Of a stretch of 19,922 bases of DNA, positions 8,209-15,251 are shown in pieces; position 1 is the first letter of the stretch, and every line of letters starts with the position of its first letter. This DNA comes from DASUZD01 sp036377055. GTDB taxonomy: Bacteria > Actinomycetota > Thermoleophilia > Gaiellales > Gaiellaceae. Where the stretch lies: assembly GCA_036377055.1 (NCBI GenBank), contig DASUZD010000237.1:1-19922 (forward strand). The letters run 5' to 3'. The notes beneath the pieces were generated by a model, which did no database searches, was not told the DNA's origin, and saw only the letters and a list, made by a program, of their open reading frames with translations. Both the position numbers and the translations under genes were made by a program.

Positions 8209-9439
8209 GGCGCACCTCGTTCAGGCGCGCGGCCAGCTCCGAGGGATCGTCGATTCCAACCGCCGCGGCGGCGTTCGCGACCTCGCCGACCACGACGTCG
8301 CGTACCGCGTCGCCCCCTGCCGCCTCCTCGAGCGCCGCGCAGTACGCCTCGGCGACGCGCTCCAGGTCGTGCTCGCGCGCCACGTACTCCCGCGCGGCGC
8401 GACTCATCGCCTCGCGTGCGGCGGCTCCCGCAAGCAGCTCGAGCGCGCCGGCCAGGGACTCGGCCTCGTGCTCGTCGACCGGAACCTTCAGCGCGACCTC
8501 GTCCGGCAGCTCGCGGAACCAGCCGACGTCGCTGACGACGAGCGGCTTCCCGAGCACGAGCGCCCGGATCGCGCTGCCCGACGTCTCCCCCATCGTCGGC
8601 GACCGGAGCGAGACGCAGACGTCGCAGGCGGCCATCAGCGTCCAGAGCCGTTCCTCGTCGACGTAGTCCTCGCGCTCGACACCGTCGAGGCCGAGCCCCG
8701 CGAGCCGGCCGGCGAGGTCGAAGCCGGGCGCCTCGGCGCCGACGAGGAGCAGGCGCGCGTCGGGCCGAGTCTCGCGCAGCCGCGCGAACGCCTCGAGCAG
8801 CTGCGGGATCCGCTTCGACGCGTTGAGGTTGCCGAAGCAGCCCACGAGCGGCTCGCCGGGCCGAGTGACTTTGTGGCTCTGAGCCACTAAGTCTTCGGGC
8901 ACCGACCACGCCGGGTGCGGGATCCGCCACAGCCGCCCGTCGTAGCCGGCCGCGAGCGCGCGCTCGGCCACGTAGCGCGAGTGGACGATCAGGCCGCCGC
9001 CGGGCTTCGCCGCGTGCTCGAGCACCTCGCCGGCAAGCGGGAAGTCGTCGGGCCGCACCTCCCAGAGCGGCGGGACGACCCCGTCGAGGACGCCGTGCGC
9101 GAGCAGCCGGCCGGGCACTCCGGCCTCCCGCTGCATCGCCCCGAGATAGCCCTCGCCGTCGCGTCGCCCGAGGGTCAGGCCCGCGACCAGGTGGTGGAGG
9201 ACGAAGTCGTGGAGGACGACGACGCCCGGCCGTTTGCGCAGCGCCTCGACGATCCAGCCGTGAGCGTCGGGGTTGTTTCCGACGTGGTAGAGGCAGACGT
9301 CCGCGCCGCGCGATGCGCTCCCCCCGCGCGGGACGACGTCGACCTCGACCAGTCGCCGGAGCGCGGCGAGAAGCAGCTCGCTGTATTCGGAGATCCCGGT
9401 CCGTTCCGGCGGCAGCGGAGAGAAGTACGCGACCTTCAT
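8198..9439 (-). CDS. Family 4-like glycosyltransferase with in-frame palindrome
   Basis: This 413-residue GT-B protein starts 'MKVAYFSPLPPERTGISEY' and has 'VVLHDFVLHH' (74-83), 'LIVHSRYVAERA', 'WRIPHPAW', 'GCFGNLNASKRIPQLLEAF' (200-218) and the 'SLRSPTMGETSGSAIRAL' block (277-294). The first Glu of the usual E-x7-E is present (E285), but the second is Ala (A293), a known style in this subgroup rather than clear damage. About 45 extra C-terminal residues (from about 369) are acidic/alanine-rich. A 27-bp palindrome encodes exactly residues 183-191, between the two domains. Start ATG 9439 overlaps the upstream stop as ATGA; the open frame reaching 10333 is a shadow of the neighbour. Probable role: cytoplasmic sugar transfer to the lipid-linked unit. 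Confidence 0.9.
   Translation of the reverse strand: MKVAYFSPLPPERTGISEYSELLLAALRRLVEVDVVPRGGSASRGADVCLYHVGNNPDAHGWIVEALRKRPGVVVLHDFVLHHLVAGLTLGRRDGEGYLGAMQREAGVPGRLLAHGVLDGVVPPLWEVRPDDFPLAGEVLEHAAKPGGGLIVHSRYVAERALAAGYDGRLWRIPHPAWSVPEDLVAQSHKVTRPGEPLVGCFGNLNASKRIPQLLEAFARLRETRPDARLLLVGAEAPGFDLAGRLAGLGLDGVEREDYVDEERLWTLMAACDVCVSLRSPTMGETSGSAIRALVLGKPLVVSDVGWFRELPDEVALKVPVDEHEAESLAGALELLAGAAAREAMSRAAREYVAREHDLERVAEAYCAALEEAAGGDAVRDVVVGEVANAAAAVGIDDPSELAARLNEVRLGG
8867..8893. repeat. 27-bp near-perfect palindrome inside a GT4 coding sequence
   Basis: Two 13-base arms (8867-8879 and 8881-8893) flank one central base and pair at 12 of 13 positions. On the coding strand the arms read GACTTAGTGGCTC and GAGCCACAAAGTC. 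It is noticeably richer in A/T than its surroundings and fills exactly nine codons (residues 183-191 of the glycosyltransferase), including a TTA leucine codon. It lies in the linker between the two GT-B domains. I see only one copy in the window. Confidence 0.85.
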
Positions 9440-10461
9440 GCGAGCAGCCGGTCGATCGCGTGGTCCCACGTGACCTGCTCGGCCACTGCCTTTCCGGCCT
9501 GGCCCCAGGCGCGCACGTCGTCGGGGTGGTCGAGCAGGAAGCGGCACGCGAGCGCGATCTCGTCGCTCCGCGGCGCGCAGACGAGGCCGGTCGTCCGGTC
9601 GGCGACGACGTCGAGCGGACCACCGGCGTCGGTCGTCGTGACGACCGGCTTCTCGGAGAGGAACGCCTCGTACGGAACCATCCCGTAGTCCTCGTCGACC
9701 GGCGCGTAGTAGACGGCGAGGCAGCGCGCGTACAGGTCGGCGAGCTCGGCACGATCGACGCGGCCGGCGAAGCGGACGCGGCCGTCGAGGCCATGTCTCC
9801 GCGCCAGCTCCTCGAGCCGCGTGCGATCGGGTCCGTCGCCAGCGACGACGACGTGGAGCTCCGAGTCGGCGGCGAGCGCGTCGAGCAGCAGGTCGATCCG
9901 CTTCGCGCGGTCGAGGCGGCCGACCGAGAGGAAGAAGCCCTCGTAGCCGTCGCAACGGAAGTCCAGCTCCTGCGGCGGCGGCAGGACGACCTCGGCCTCG
10001 AGCCCGAGCGACCGCTGGAGCCGGTCGGCGACGTTGCGCGAGATCGCGCAGAGGCGAGTCGCCTCGCCGAGGGTCTCCCGGTCGAGCCGATGCACGGCCC
10101 GCCGCAGCGCGCGCTCCTCGGGCGACTCGCCGAACTGGCCGAGCTCCGTCCGGTCGAGCTCGTAGGCCTGGCGAAACTGGTGCACGAGCCATACGACCTT
10201 CCGGCGGTGCCGAACCACGTACGACGGGAACTTCGTCGCGATCACAAGGTCGATCGGCCGCCCGTCGGTCTCCTCGAGGTCGAGCAGCCGCCACAGGAAC
10301 GCCTGCGTCAGCACGCGCTCGCCGGGATACCACTTGAACGGAACCGTGACGAGCGCGGCGTCGTGCTCGCGCGCGTTCAGCTCGTCGACGAGCTGCTCCG
10401 CGAGGACTTCGGCGCCGCCGTGGGAGAACGGCACCTGCGGCGAGCAGACTGCAATGCGCAT
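9436..10461 (-). CDS. Family 4 glycosyltransferase
   Basis: This 341-residue GT4 protein starts 'MRIAVCSPQVPFSHGGAEV', with the glycine-rich GGAE loop (15-18) of many GT4 enzymes. 'WLVHQFRQAY' (91-100) lies in the N-terminal domain. The C-terminal domain has 'SVGRLDRAKRIDLLLDAL' (179-196, K187 for phosphate), 'VVAGDGPDRTRLEEL' and 'EDYGMVPYE' as the E-x7-E site (E257, E265). The tail 'GGPLDVVADRTTGLV' is also standard. Start ATG 10461 shares one base with the upstream TGA (TGATG). The frame is open to 11685, but that part is the shadow of the methyltransferase gene. Likely a mannosyl- or similar hexosyltransferase, with low certainty on the sugar. Confidence 0.92.
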   Translation of the reverse strand: MRIAVCSPQVPFSHGGAEVLAEQLVDELNAREHDAALVTVPFKWYPGERVLTQAFLWRLLDLEETDGRPIDLVIATKFPSYVVRHRRKVVWLVHQFRQAYELDRTELGQFGESPEERALRRAVHRLDRETLGEATRLCAISRNVADRLQRSLGLEAEVVLPPPQELDFRCDGYEGFFLSVGRLDRAKRIDLLLDALAADSELHVVVAGDGPDRTRLEELARRHGLDGRVRFAGRVDRAELADLYARCLAVYYAPVDEDYGMVPYEAFLSEKPVVTTTDAGGPLDVVADRTTGLVCAPRSDEIALACRFLLDHPDDVRAWGQAGKAVAEQVTWDHAIDRLLA

Positions 10462-11663
10462 CAGCGGCGCGCGACGATCGCGTAGTCGAGCGGCCCGAAG
10501 AGCTGGTCGTTCAGGCGGCGGACGTTCTGCGCCAGCGCCTCCCGGGCGGCGTCGAACTCCGCCTCCTGCGGCAGCTCGACCTCGCGCAGGCGCTCGTGCG
10601 GCGGCGGCTCGTTCAGGTAGCGCGTCTCGACGGCTCGGAAACCTGCCTGCTCGGCTAACAGCGCGAGCGTCTCGGCGACGAGTGGCTGCGCGTGCGTCAG
10701 GTCGGCGAAGTAGTTGCGGAGCGCGATCGGCGAGAGCGGGTTGATCGTCTCGGCGACGAGGACCCCGCCCGGCCGTAGCTTCGCGTACGCGAGTTCGAGC
10801 AGCCGGACGAGCGCCGGCGGCGGCAGGTGCTCGACGACCTGCGCAAGAAAGATCCCGCCGAGCGCTTGGTCCTCGACCGCTTCGAGCGCAGCGAGCGCGT
10901 CGCCCTGCTCGACGTCGAGCCCCTCGCCGCGGGCGTACGCGACCATGTCGATGTCGGCGTCGACCCCGCGCGCCTCGACTCCCGCCTCGCGCAGCAGTGC
11001 GAGGAACTCGCCGCGGCCGCAGCCGAGGTCGAGCACAGGCGCGACGTGGCGGAAGTCGTCGAGGTACGCGCGCTGACGCTCGCGGATGTCCTCGGTCCGA
11101 CCGCGCATGCGGCTCTCGAAGGCGAAGTAGTCGGGGAGCGCGGCGGCTGCAGGTTGTGCCGCCACCGTCGCGGCCACGGTTCCGGCGGGGCGGCGCTCCA
11201 CCCGCTTGAGCCGCTCCTCCAGCTCGCCTAGCCGGCGCGCGTCCTCGCGACGCCGCGCGAGCTCGCCTTCCACGCGCTCGAGGTGGCCGAACACCGCGTC
11301 GACCTCCTCGAAAATCTGGTCGACGAGCTTGAGCGCGGAATCGTTGAACGCGCGCTGGTCGGCCGCGAACGGCTCGACGTACCAGCGCATCAGCTTGCGC
11401 AGAACCTTCTTGACCGGCAGGAGAAGCGCGCCGCGCGGCCCGGGCCGCCGCTCGAGCGGCCGCTCCGCCGTCACAGGCCAGAAGCGCTCGGCGACGCTGC
11501 GAAGGCGAGTGCGGACCACGCCGCGGTTGAACCCATTCGAGACATCGAGCCCCGGCGCGTGCCTGACCTCCTCCTTCAGCCGTGCGAAGAGCGCTGCGAC
11601 GTCGACCTGCTCGGGAGGCGAAATGCCTGCAGTTGCGGCGGTTTGCTGCTCCCGCTCCGGCAT
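10461..11663 (-). CDS. Class I methyltransferase with N-terminal coiled coil (glycan-associated)
   Basis: This 400-residue protein is the first gene of the minus-strand run. Residues 1-100 are charged and proline-poor, residues about 105-157 look like a coiled coil (heptad-like Leu/Val with Glu/Arg), an Ala-rich linker follows, and residues about 178-350 form a class I SAM methyltransferase: 'FESRMRGRTEDIRERQ' (182-197), motif I 'LDLGCGRGEF' (211-220), 'GVDADIDMV' (233-241), 'AQVVEHLPP' (274-282) and 'LRPGGVLVAETINP' (296-309). This methyltransferase type is common in polysaccharide loci, and the chain-terminating WbdD enzymes combine a related domain with a coiled coil. A capping or chain-length role is therefore possible but unproven; no kinase domain is present. 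Start ATG 11663 sits 6 bases after a -10-like TAAGAT, fitting a leaderless mRNA. Confidence 0.88.
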   Translation of the reverse strand: MPEREQQTAATAGISPPEQVDVAALFARLKEEVRHAPGLDVSNGFNRGVVRTRLRSVAERFWPVTAERPLERRPGPRGALLLPVKKVLRKLMRWYVEPFAADQRAFNDSALKLVDQIFEEVDAVFGHLERVEGELARRREDARRLGELEERLKRVERRPAGTVAATVAAQPAAAALPDYFAFESRMRGRTEDIRERQRAYLDDFRHVAPVLDLGCGRGEFLALLREAGVEARGVDADIDMVAYARGEGLDVEQGDALAALEAVEDQALGGIFLAQVVEHLPPPALVRLLELAYAKLRPGGVLVAETINPLSPIALRNYFADLTHAQPLVAETLALLAEQAGFRAVETRYLNEPPPHERLREVELPQEAEFDAAREALAQNVRRLNDQLFGPLDYAIVARR

Positions 11664-11711
11664 CGGCGCATCTTATCGGCGCCACATGAGGGCGCTGTTA
11701 GCGTCCCAGCG
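11664..11711. promoter_or_regulatory. Compact divergent promoter region (methyltransferase operon / TMEM175 gene)
   Basis: Only 48 bp separate the ATG at 11663 (-) and the GTG at 11712 (+). On the minus strand TAAGAT (11675-11670) ends 6 bases before the ATG. On the plus strand TAGCGT (11699-11704) ends 7 bases before the GTG. Neither gene has a Shine-Dalgarno sequence at a useful distance. Both arrangements fit leaderless transcripts, which are common in actinobacteria. The -10 matches are partial, so this is a prediction from spacing. Confidence 0.35.
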
Positions 11712-12314
11712 GTGGAGACCTCGCGGCTCGAGACCTTCAGCGACGGCGTGTTCGCGATCGCGATCACCCTGCTCGTGTTGCTCTTCGAGCGGCCGCACCT
11801 CGGTGACGAGCGGCTGTCGCACTACCTCCTCCACCAGTGGCCGTCGTACGCGAGCTACGTCGTCAGCTTCGTGACGGTCGGGATCATCTGGGTCAACCGC
11901 CACACGCTCTTCCGCCAGATCGTGCGGGTCGACCGCGTGTTCCTCTTCCTGAACGTGCTCTTCCTGATGGCGGTCGCGTTCATCCCGTACCCGACCTCGC
12001 TCGTGGCGCAGTTCATCCGCTCGTCGCACGACGCGCGCCCCGCGGCGCTCCTCTACGGGATCACGATGACGGTCATGGCCATCTTCCTGAACACGCTCTG
12101 GCAGTACGCGGCGCGCGGCTTCCGGCTGCTCGCTGCCGACGCCGACCGGCGCGAGGTCGCGGGGATCACGCGGAGCTACTGGCCCGGCGCGGCCATTTAC
12201 GGCGGCGCGACGCTGCTCGCTTTGTGGAGCCCGGCCGCCAGCGTGATCACCTACGCGCTGATCGCGCTCTTCTACGTGCTCTCGAGCTCGCTGTGGTCGG
12301 GATCAGCCTCCTGA
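11712..12314 (+). CDS. TMEM175 family (DUF1211) potassium channel-like membrane protein
   Basis: This 200-residue membrane protein begins with the family hallmark 'RLETFSDGVFAIAITLLVL' (residues 5-23), containing the F-S-D motif that lines the pore in TMEM175 channels. About six membrane spans follow, with the conserved 'WVNRHTLF' (60-67) after the second. The length matches bacterial TMEM175 proteins (about 200 residues), which form tetrameric K+-permeable channels. The frame is open far upstream (to 11283), but that part mirrors the divergent methyltransferase; GTG 11712 is the only sensible start just before the FSD motif. Its 3' end overlaps the following GT4 gene by 22 bp, so the two are likely co-expressed. 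Why a cation channel would sit in a glycan locus is unclear; it may be a passenger. Confidence 0.88.
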   Translation: METSRLETFSDGVFAIAITLLVLLFERPHLGDERLSHYLLHQWPSYASYVVSFVTVGIIWVNRHTLFRQIVRVDRVFLFLNVLFLMAVAFIPYPTSLVAQFIRSSHDARPAALLYGITMTVMAIFLNTLWQYAARGFRLLAADADRREVAGITRSYWPGAAIYGGATLLALWSPAASVITYALIALFYVLSSSLWSGSAS

Positions 12315-13354
12315 CGCTCGTTCCGGGCGTCGTCGGAGGCTCGGAGACCTACGCGCGGGAGCTGGTGCGGGCGCTCGCTCGCGCCGGCGAGCTCGACTAC
12401 CGCGTCTTCGTGCCGACGATTGCGGAGGACGCGGCGGACGGATTGCCGTCGCGGACAGTGCGGGGGTACCGCGCCGGGTCGTCGATGCCGGCGCGTGTGG
12501 CGGCAATGTCGCTCGCTGCAGCCGCGCCCGGTCGGGTTCGGCGGGAGCTGGAGCTGGGGTCGCTCGACGCAATCCACTTCCCGCTGAGCGTGATGCTCCC
12601 GCCGGTGTCGCGTCCGCCCGCGGCGACCACCGTCCTCGACGTCCAGCACGAGCTCTACCCGCAGTTCTTCTCACGCGCGGAGCTCGCCTACCGGCGCGTC
12701 GTCTACGGGTGGACCGTCCGCAGGAGCCGGATCGTGATCACGATCTCGGAGCACGCGGCGCGCGGCCTGGTCGAGCGGCTCGGGCTCGACCCGGCGCGCG
12801 TGCGCGCGATCCATCTCGGTCTCGACCACTCACGCTTCCGGCCGGCCGACGAGCCCGCCGCGCGGGAGGAGTTCCTGCTCTACCCCGCGCTGCCGTGGCC
12901 GCACAAGAACCACGCGCGGCTCTTCGAGGCGTTCGCGCGCGTGCGGGCGCAGCGGCCGTCGCTCCGCCTCGTCCTGACCGGTTGGGACAAGGCGGCGCCC
13001 GACGGCGTCGAGGCGCGCGGACGCGTCGCGCCCGACGAGCTGGTGCGCCTGTACCGCACGGCGGCCGCGCTCGTCTTCCCGAGCTTGTACGAGGGCTTCG
13101 GCCAGCCGCCGCTCGAGGCGATGGCGTGCGGCTGTCCGGTCGCGTGCTCGAACGCGGCCTCGCTCCCCGAAATCGTGGGCGACGCAGCGCGCCTCTTCGA
13201 CCCGGAGTCGGTCGACGAGATGGCGGCCGCGATCGAGGAGGTCCTCGACGCGCCGGAAGAGTGGTCGCGTCGTGGCGTCGAGCGCGCGCAGCTGTTCTCG
13301 TGGGACGAGTGCGCCCGGCAGCACGAAGCGGTCTACCGCGAGCTGGCCGCCTGA
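12293..13354 (+). CDS. Family 4 glycosyltransferase
   Basis: This 353-residue GT4 protein starts 'VVGISLLTLVPGVVGGSETY', with the GGSE acceptor/donor loop (15-18). It has 'TTVLDVQHELYPQFFS' (112-127), 'VITISEHAARGLV', 'HLGLDHSRFRP' (174-184), 'YPALPWPHKNHARL' (197-210, phosphate-binding K205) and the E-x7-E site 'EGFGQPPLE' (E267, E275). 'DVQHE' and 'PHKNH' are typical of GT4 enzymes adding mannose or related sugars in O-antigen synthesis. GTG 12293 is the start closest to the domain and overlaps the TMEM175 gene by 22 bp; the open frame back to 11837 is a shadow of that gene. The gene faces gmd, and two hairpins follow its stop. Confidence 0.92.
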   Translation: MVGISLLTLVPGVVGGSETYARELVRALARAGELDYRVFVPTIAEDAADGLPSRTVRGYRAGSSMPARVAAMSLAAAAPGRVRRELELGSLDAIHFPLSVMLPPVSRPPAATTVLDVQHELYPQFFSRAELAYRRVVYGWTVRRSRIVITISEHAARGLVERLGLDPARVRAIHLGLDHSRFRPADEPAAREEFLLYPALPWPHKNHARLFEAFARVRAQRPSLRLVLTGWDKAAPDGVEARGRVAPDELVRLYRTAAALVFPSLYEGFGQPPLEAMACGCPVACSNAASLPEIVGDAARLFDPESVDEMAAAIEEVLDAPEEWSRRGVERAQLFSWDECARQHEAVYRELAA

Positions 13355-13367
13355 CCCAAAGCGCGTC

Positions 13368-13389
13368 GTCCGCCCTCCGAAGCGCGGAC
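13368..13389 (+). terminator. Possible weak hairpin after GT4 gene
   Basis: A perfect 6-bp stem (GTCCGC/GCGGAC) with a 10-base loop starts 14 bp after the stop codon at 13354. There is no T tract after it, so terminator function is only a guess from position. Confidence 0.25.
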
Positions 13390-13445
13390 ACGTCCCTTCC
13401 GCCGCAACCGCCCAGCGATCGCGCTCTGCGTGAGCCCATTTGTCC

Positions 13446-13490
13446 CGCCGGGCCGTGTCCGAGGGCCTGACCCCCGGTCATGGCCCGGCG
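13446..13490. terminator. Long GC-rich hairpin between convergent genes (bidirectional terminator or dispersed repeat)
   Basis: Twenty-base arms (13446-13465 and 13471-13490) around the loop CCTGA pair at 17 Watson-Crick positions plus one G-T wobble, with two mismatches. The outer nine bases (CGCCGGGCC/GGCCCGGCG) are perfect. It lies 21 bp past the gmd stop and 92 bp past the GT4 stop, so it could end transcription from both sides. No T-rich tail is present on either strand. The rest of the 13355-13510 spacer holds nothing else I recognise. Confidence 0.5.
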
Positions 13491-13510
13491 AGACGCTCGT
13501 TGTGGACGGG

Positions 13511-14494
13511 CTAGACGCGCGCCGGCGTGCCGCGCAACCGGGCGAGCTCCGCGTCGACAAGCAGCGCGACCAGCTCGCGGAAGCTCACCGTCGGCGCCCA
13601 GCCGAGCCGCTCGCGCGCCTTCGTCGGATCGCCGACGAGGTGGTGAAGCTCCGCCTTGCCGCGCCGCAGCGACTCGTCGATGTGCACGTACTCGCGCCAG
13701 TCGAGGTCGACGTGCTCGAACGCGTGCGCGACGAGGTCTTCGACCGAGTGCGACTCGCCCGTGGCGATCACGTAGTCGCCGGGCTCGTCCTGCTGGAGCA
13801 TGAGCCACATCGCACGCACGTAGTCGCGCGCGTAGCCCCAATCCCGCCGCGCCGAGAGGTCGCCGAGCCAGACCTCGCCGCGCAACCCGAGCGAAATCTC
13901 GGCGGCAGCCAGAGCGACCTTCCGCGGCACGAAGTCGAGCGGCCGGCGCGGCGACTCGTGGTTGTAGAGGATCCCGGCCGAAGCGTGGAGCCCGTACCGG
14001 CGCCGGTAGCTGCCGGTGATGAAGTGCGCGTAGGCCTTCGCGACGCCGTATGGCGTCAGCGGCGAGAGCGGCGTCGCCTCCGTCTGCGGCGTCTCGCGCG
14101 GCTCCGCGCCGAAGATCTCGCTCGACGACGCCTGGTAGAACCGGATCGACGAGTCGACGTGGCGGATCGACTCGAGAAGCGCCGTCGCGCCGACGGCCGC
14201 GAACTCCGCGGTCAGCACCGGCTGCTCCCAGGACGCCGGCACGAACGACACCGACGCGAGGTTGTAGACCTCGTGCGGCCGGCAGTCCTCGAGCGCCTTC
14301 ACGAGCGAGAGCTGGTCGAGCAGGTCGGCCTGGATCAGCTCGATCCGGTCGCGGATCGGCGTGAGGTTCTCGTACGCGGTCGTCGCGCGGCGAACGACTC
14401 CGTAGACGTCGTAGCCGTGCTCGAGGAGCAGCTCCGCGAGAAGCGACCCGTCCTGCCCGCCGATCCCGGTGATGAGTGCCCGGCGCGTGGCCAA
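13511..14494 (-). CDS. gmd: GDP-mannose 4,6-dehydratase
   Basis: This enzyme turns GDP-D-mannose into GDP-4-keto-6-deoxy-D-mannose using bound NADP(H), the first step to GDP-L-fucose, GDP-D-rhamnose and related sugars. The 327-residue protein has the Rossmann motif 'GIGGQDGSLL' (10-19) in the Gmd-specific G-x-x-G-Q-D-G form. The catalytic block is 'QASSSEIFG' (121-129; Ser in place of the common Thr, with Glu126), with 'YGVAK' (Tyr149, Lys153). Gmd-typical stretches are 'GILYNHESPRR' (174-184), 'GDLSARRDWGYARDYV' (211-226) and 'DYVIATGESHSV' (240-251). No ATG or GTG lies in frame near the fold; TTG 14494, nine bases after a -10-like TATCAT, is the best start. Fcl (17880-18800) could use its product. 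Confidence 0.93.
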   Translation of the reverse strand: MATRRALITGIGGQDGSLLAELLLEHGYDVYGVVRRATTAYENLTPIRDRIELIQADLLDQLSLVKALEDCRPHEVYNLASVSFVPASWEQPVLTAEFAAVGATALLESIRHVDSSIRFYQASSSEIFGAEPRETPQTEATPLSPLTPYGVAKAYAHFITGSYRRRYGLHASAGILYNHESPRRPLDFVPRKVALAAAEISLGLRGEVWLGDLSARRDWGYARDYVRAMWLMLQQDEPGDYVIATGESHSVEDLVAHAFEHVDLDWREYVHIDESLRRGKAELHHLVGDPTKARERLGWAPTVSFRELVALLVDAELARLRGTPARV

Positions 14495-14519
14495 CGGGCG
14501 TCGATGATACTCAGCGCCC
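14495..14519. promoter_or_regulatory. 25-bp divergent promoter between gmd and the methyltransferase-like gene
   Basis: The two TTG start codons (14494 on -, 14520 on +) are only 25 bp apart. Minus-strand TATCAT (14509-14504) is a 5/6 match to the -10 consensus, nine bases before the gmd start. Plus-strand GATACT (14506-14511) is a 4/6 match, eight bases before the other start. The two -10 elements share 14506-14509, so both promoters could not be open at once. No ribosome site is visible for either gene. Confidence 0.35.
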
Positions 14520-15245
14520 TTGAAGAGATCGCTCACGGACGAGCTGCGCGCGGCGCCGCCCGGGCTGCACGGCGGGGGCGACGAGTACTGGGGCCTCGCG
14601 TGGGCCGCGCTCCGCTGGCTCGAGGAGAACGTGACCGCCGGGATGGCGACGCTCGAGACCGGCGCCGGCTCGTCGACGATCGTCTTCGCCGCCGCGGGCG
14701 CGCAGCACGAGGCGGTGACGCCTGACGCGGAGGAGGAGGGCCGGATCCGCGGCGCGTGCGAGCAGCTCGGCGTGGATAGCTCGTCGATCACGTTCCGGAT
14801 CGGGCCTTCGCACGAGGTCCTGCCCGCGCTGCCGCCGCGCGAGCTCGACCTCGTCCTCGTCGACGGCGCGCACGGCTTCCCGTATCCGATCCTGGACTGG
14901 TGGTACCTGGCGCCGAGGCTCCGCGTCGGCGGCCTGATGCTGCTCGACGACGCCTACATGCCGCCCGTGGGAGCGCTTGTGGACGCCCTGCGCGGGCAGC
15001 CGGCGTGGGAGGTCGCAGCCGCGATCGGCCACCGAACCGTGGCCGTCCGCAAGCTCTCCGACGAGCTGCCGCACTGGGACTGGATGGGCGAGCGCGTCGG
15101 CAGACGGATGAGCTTCCGCTACCTCCCGCCCGGCTCGCGCGCTCTCGCGTCGGCGAGGCACCGCATCTTCACCACCGGGATCGGTCTCCGTGCGGTCGCG
15201 CTCGCACGCCGGAACAGCGCGCTTCGCTGGCGCAAGCGCGGCTAA
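14520..15245 (+). CDS. Class I methyltransferase-like protein
   Basis: This 241-residue protein has a SAM-binding style fold: 'GMATLETGAGSSTIVFA' (41-57) in the motif I position, 'AVTPD' (65-69) after strand 2, and 'ELDLVLVDGAHGFPYPILDW' (108-127) as motif II, with an acidic 'LLLDDAY' (140-146) later. This pattern resembles O-methyltransferases and FkbM/cephalosporin-hydroxylase-like methyltransferases found beside glycosyltransferases. The N-terminal 'PPGLHGGGDEYWGLAW' probably contacts substrate. A TGA at 14505-14507 blocks any longer start, so TTG 14520 is the earliest. It ends 6 bp from the end of the flippase gene. Substrate unknown; a sugar or glycan hydroxyl is likely from context. Confidence 0.8.
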   Translation: MKRSLTDELRAAPPGLHGGGDEYWGLAWAALRWLEENVTAGMATLETGAGSSTIVFAAAGAQHEAVTPDAEEEGRIRGACEQLGVDSSSITFRIGPSHEVLPALPPRELDLVLVDGAHGFPYPILDWWYLAPRLRVGGLMLLDDAYMPPVGALVDALRGQPAWEVAAAIGHRTVAVRKLSDELPHWDWMGERVGRRMSFRYLPPGSRALASARHRIFTTGIGLRAVALARRNSALRWRKRG

Positions 15246-15251
15246 TTCCTC

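Noticed and set aside
8285..8351. Absence of the second Glu in the E-x7-E motif region, taken together with the extended tail, as evidence of a dead enzyme
   Set aside because: The subgroup with the PTMGETSG block often lacks the second Glu, and the rest of the GT-B fold is complete, so inactivity is not supported.
13430..14725. Plus-strand open frame of about 430 codons across gmd
   Set aside because: Antisense to gmd, arginine-rich, no recognisable motif.
14511..15161. Minus-strand open frame of 216 codons opposite the methyltransferase-like gene
   Set aside because: Low-complexity translation, and the plus strand carries clear methyltransferase motifs.
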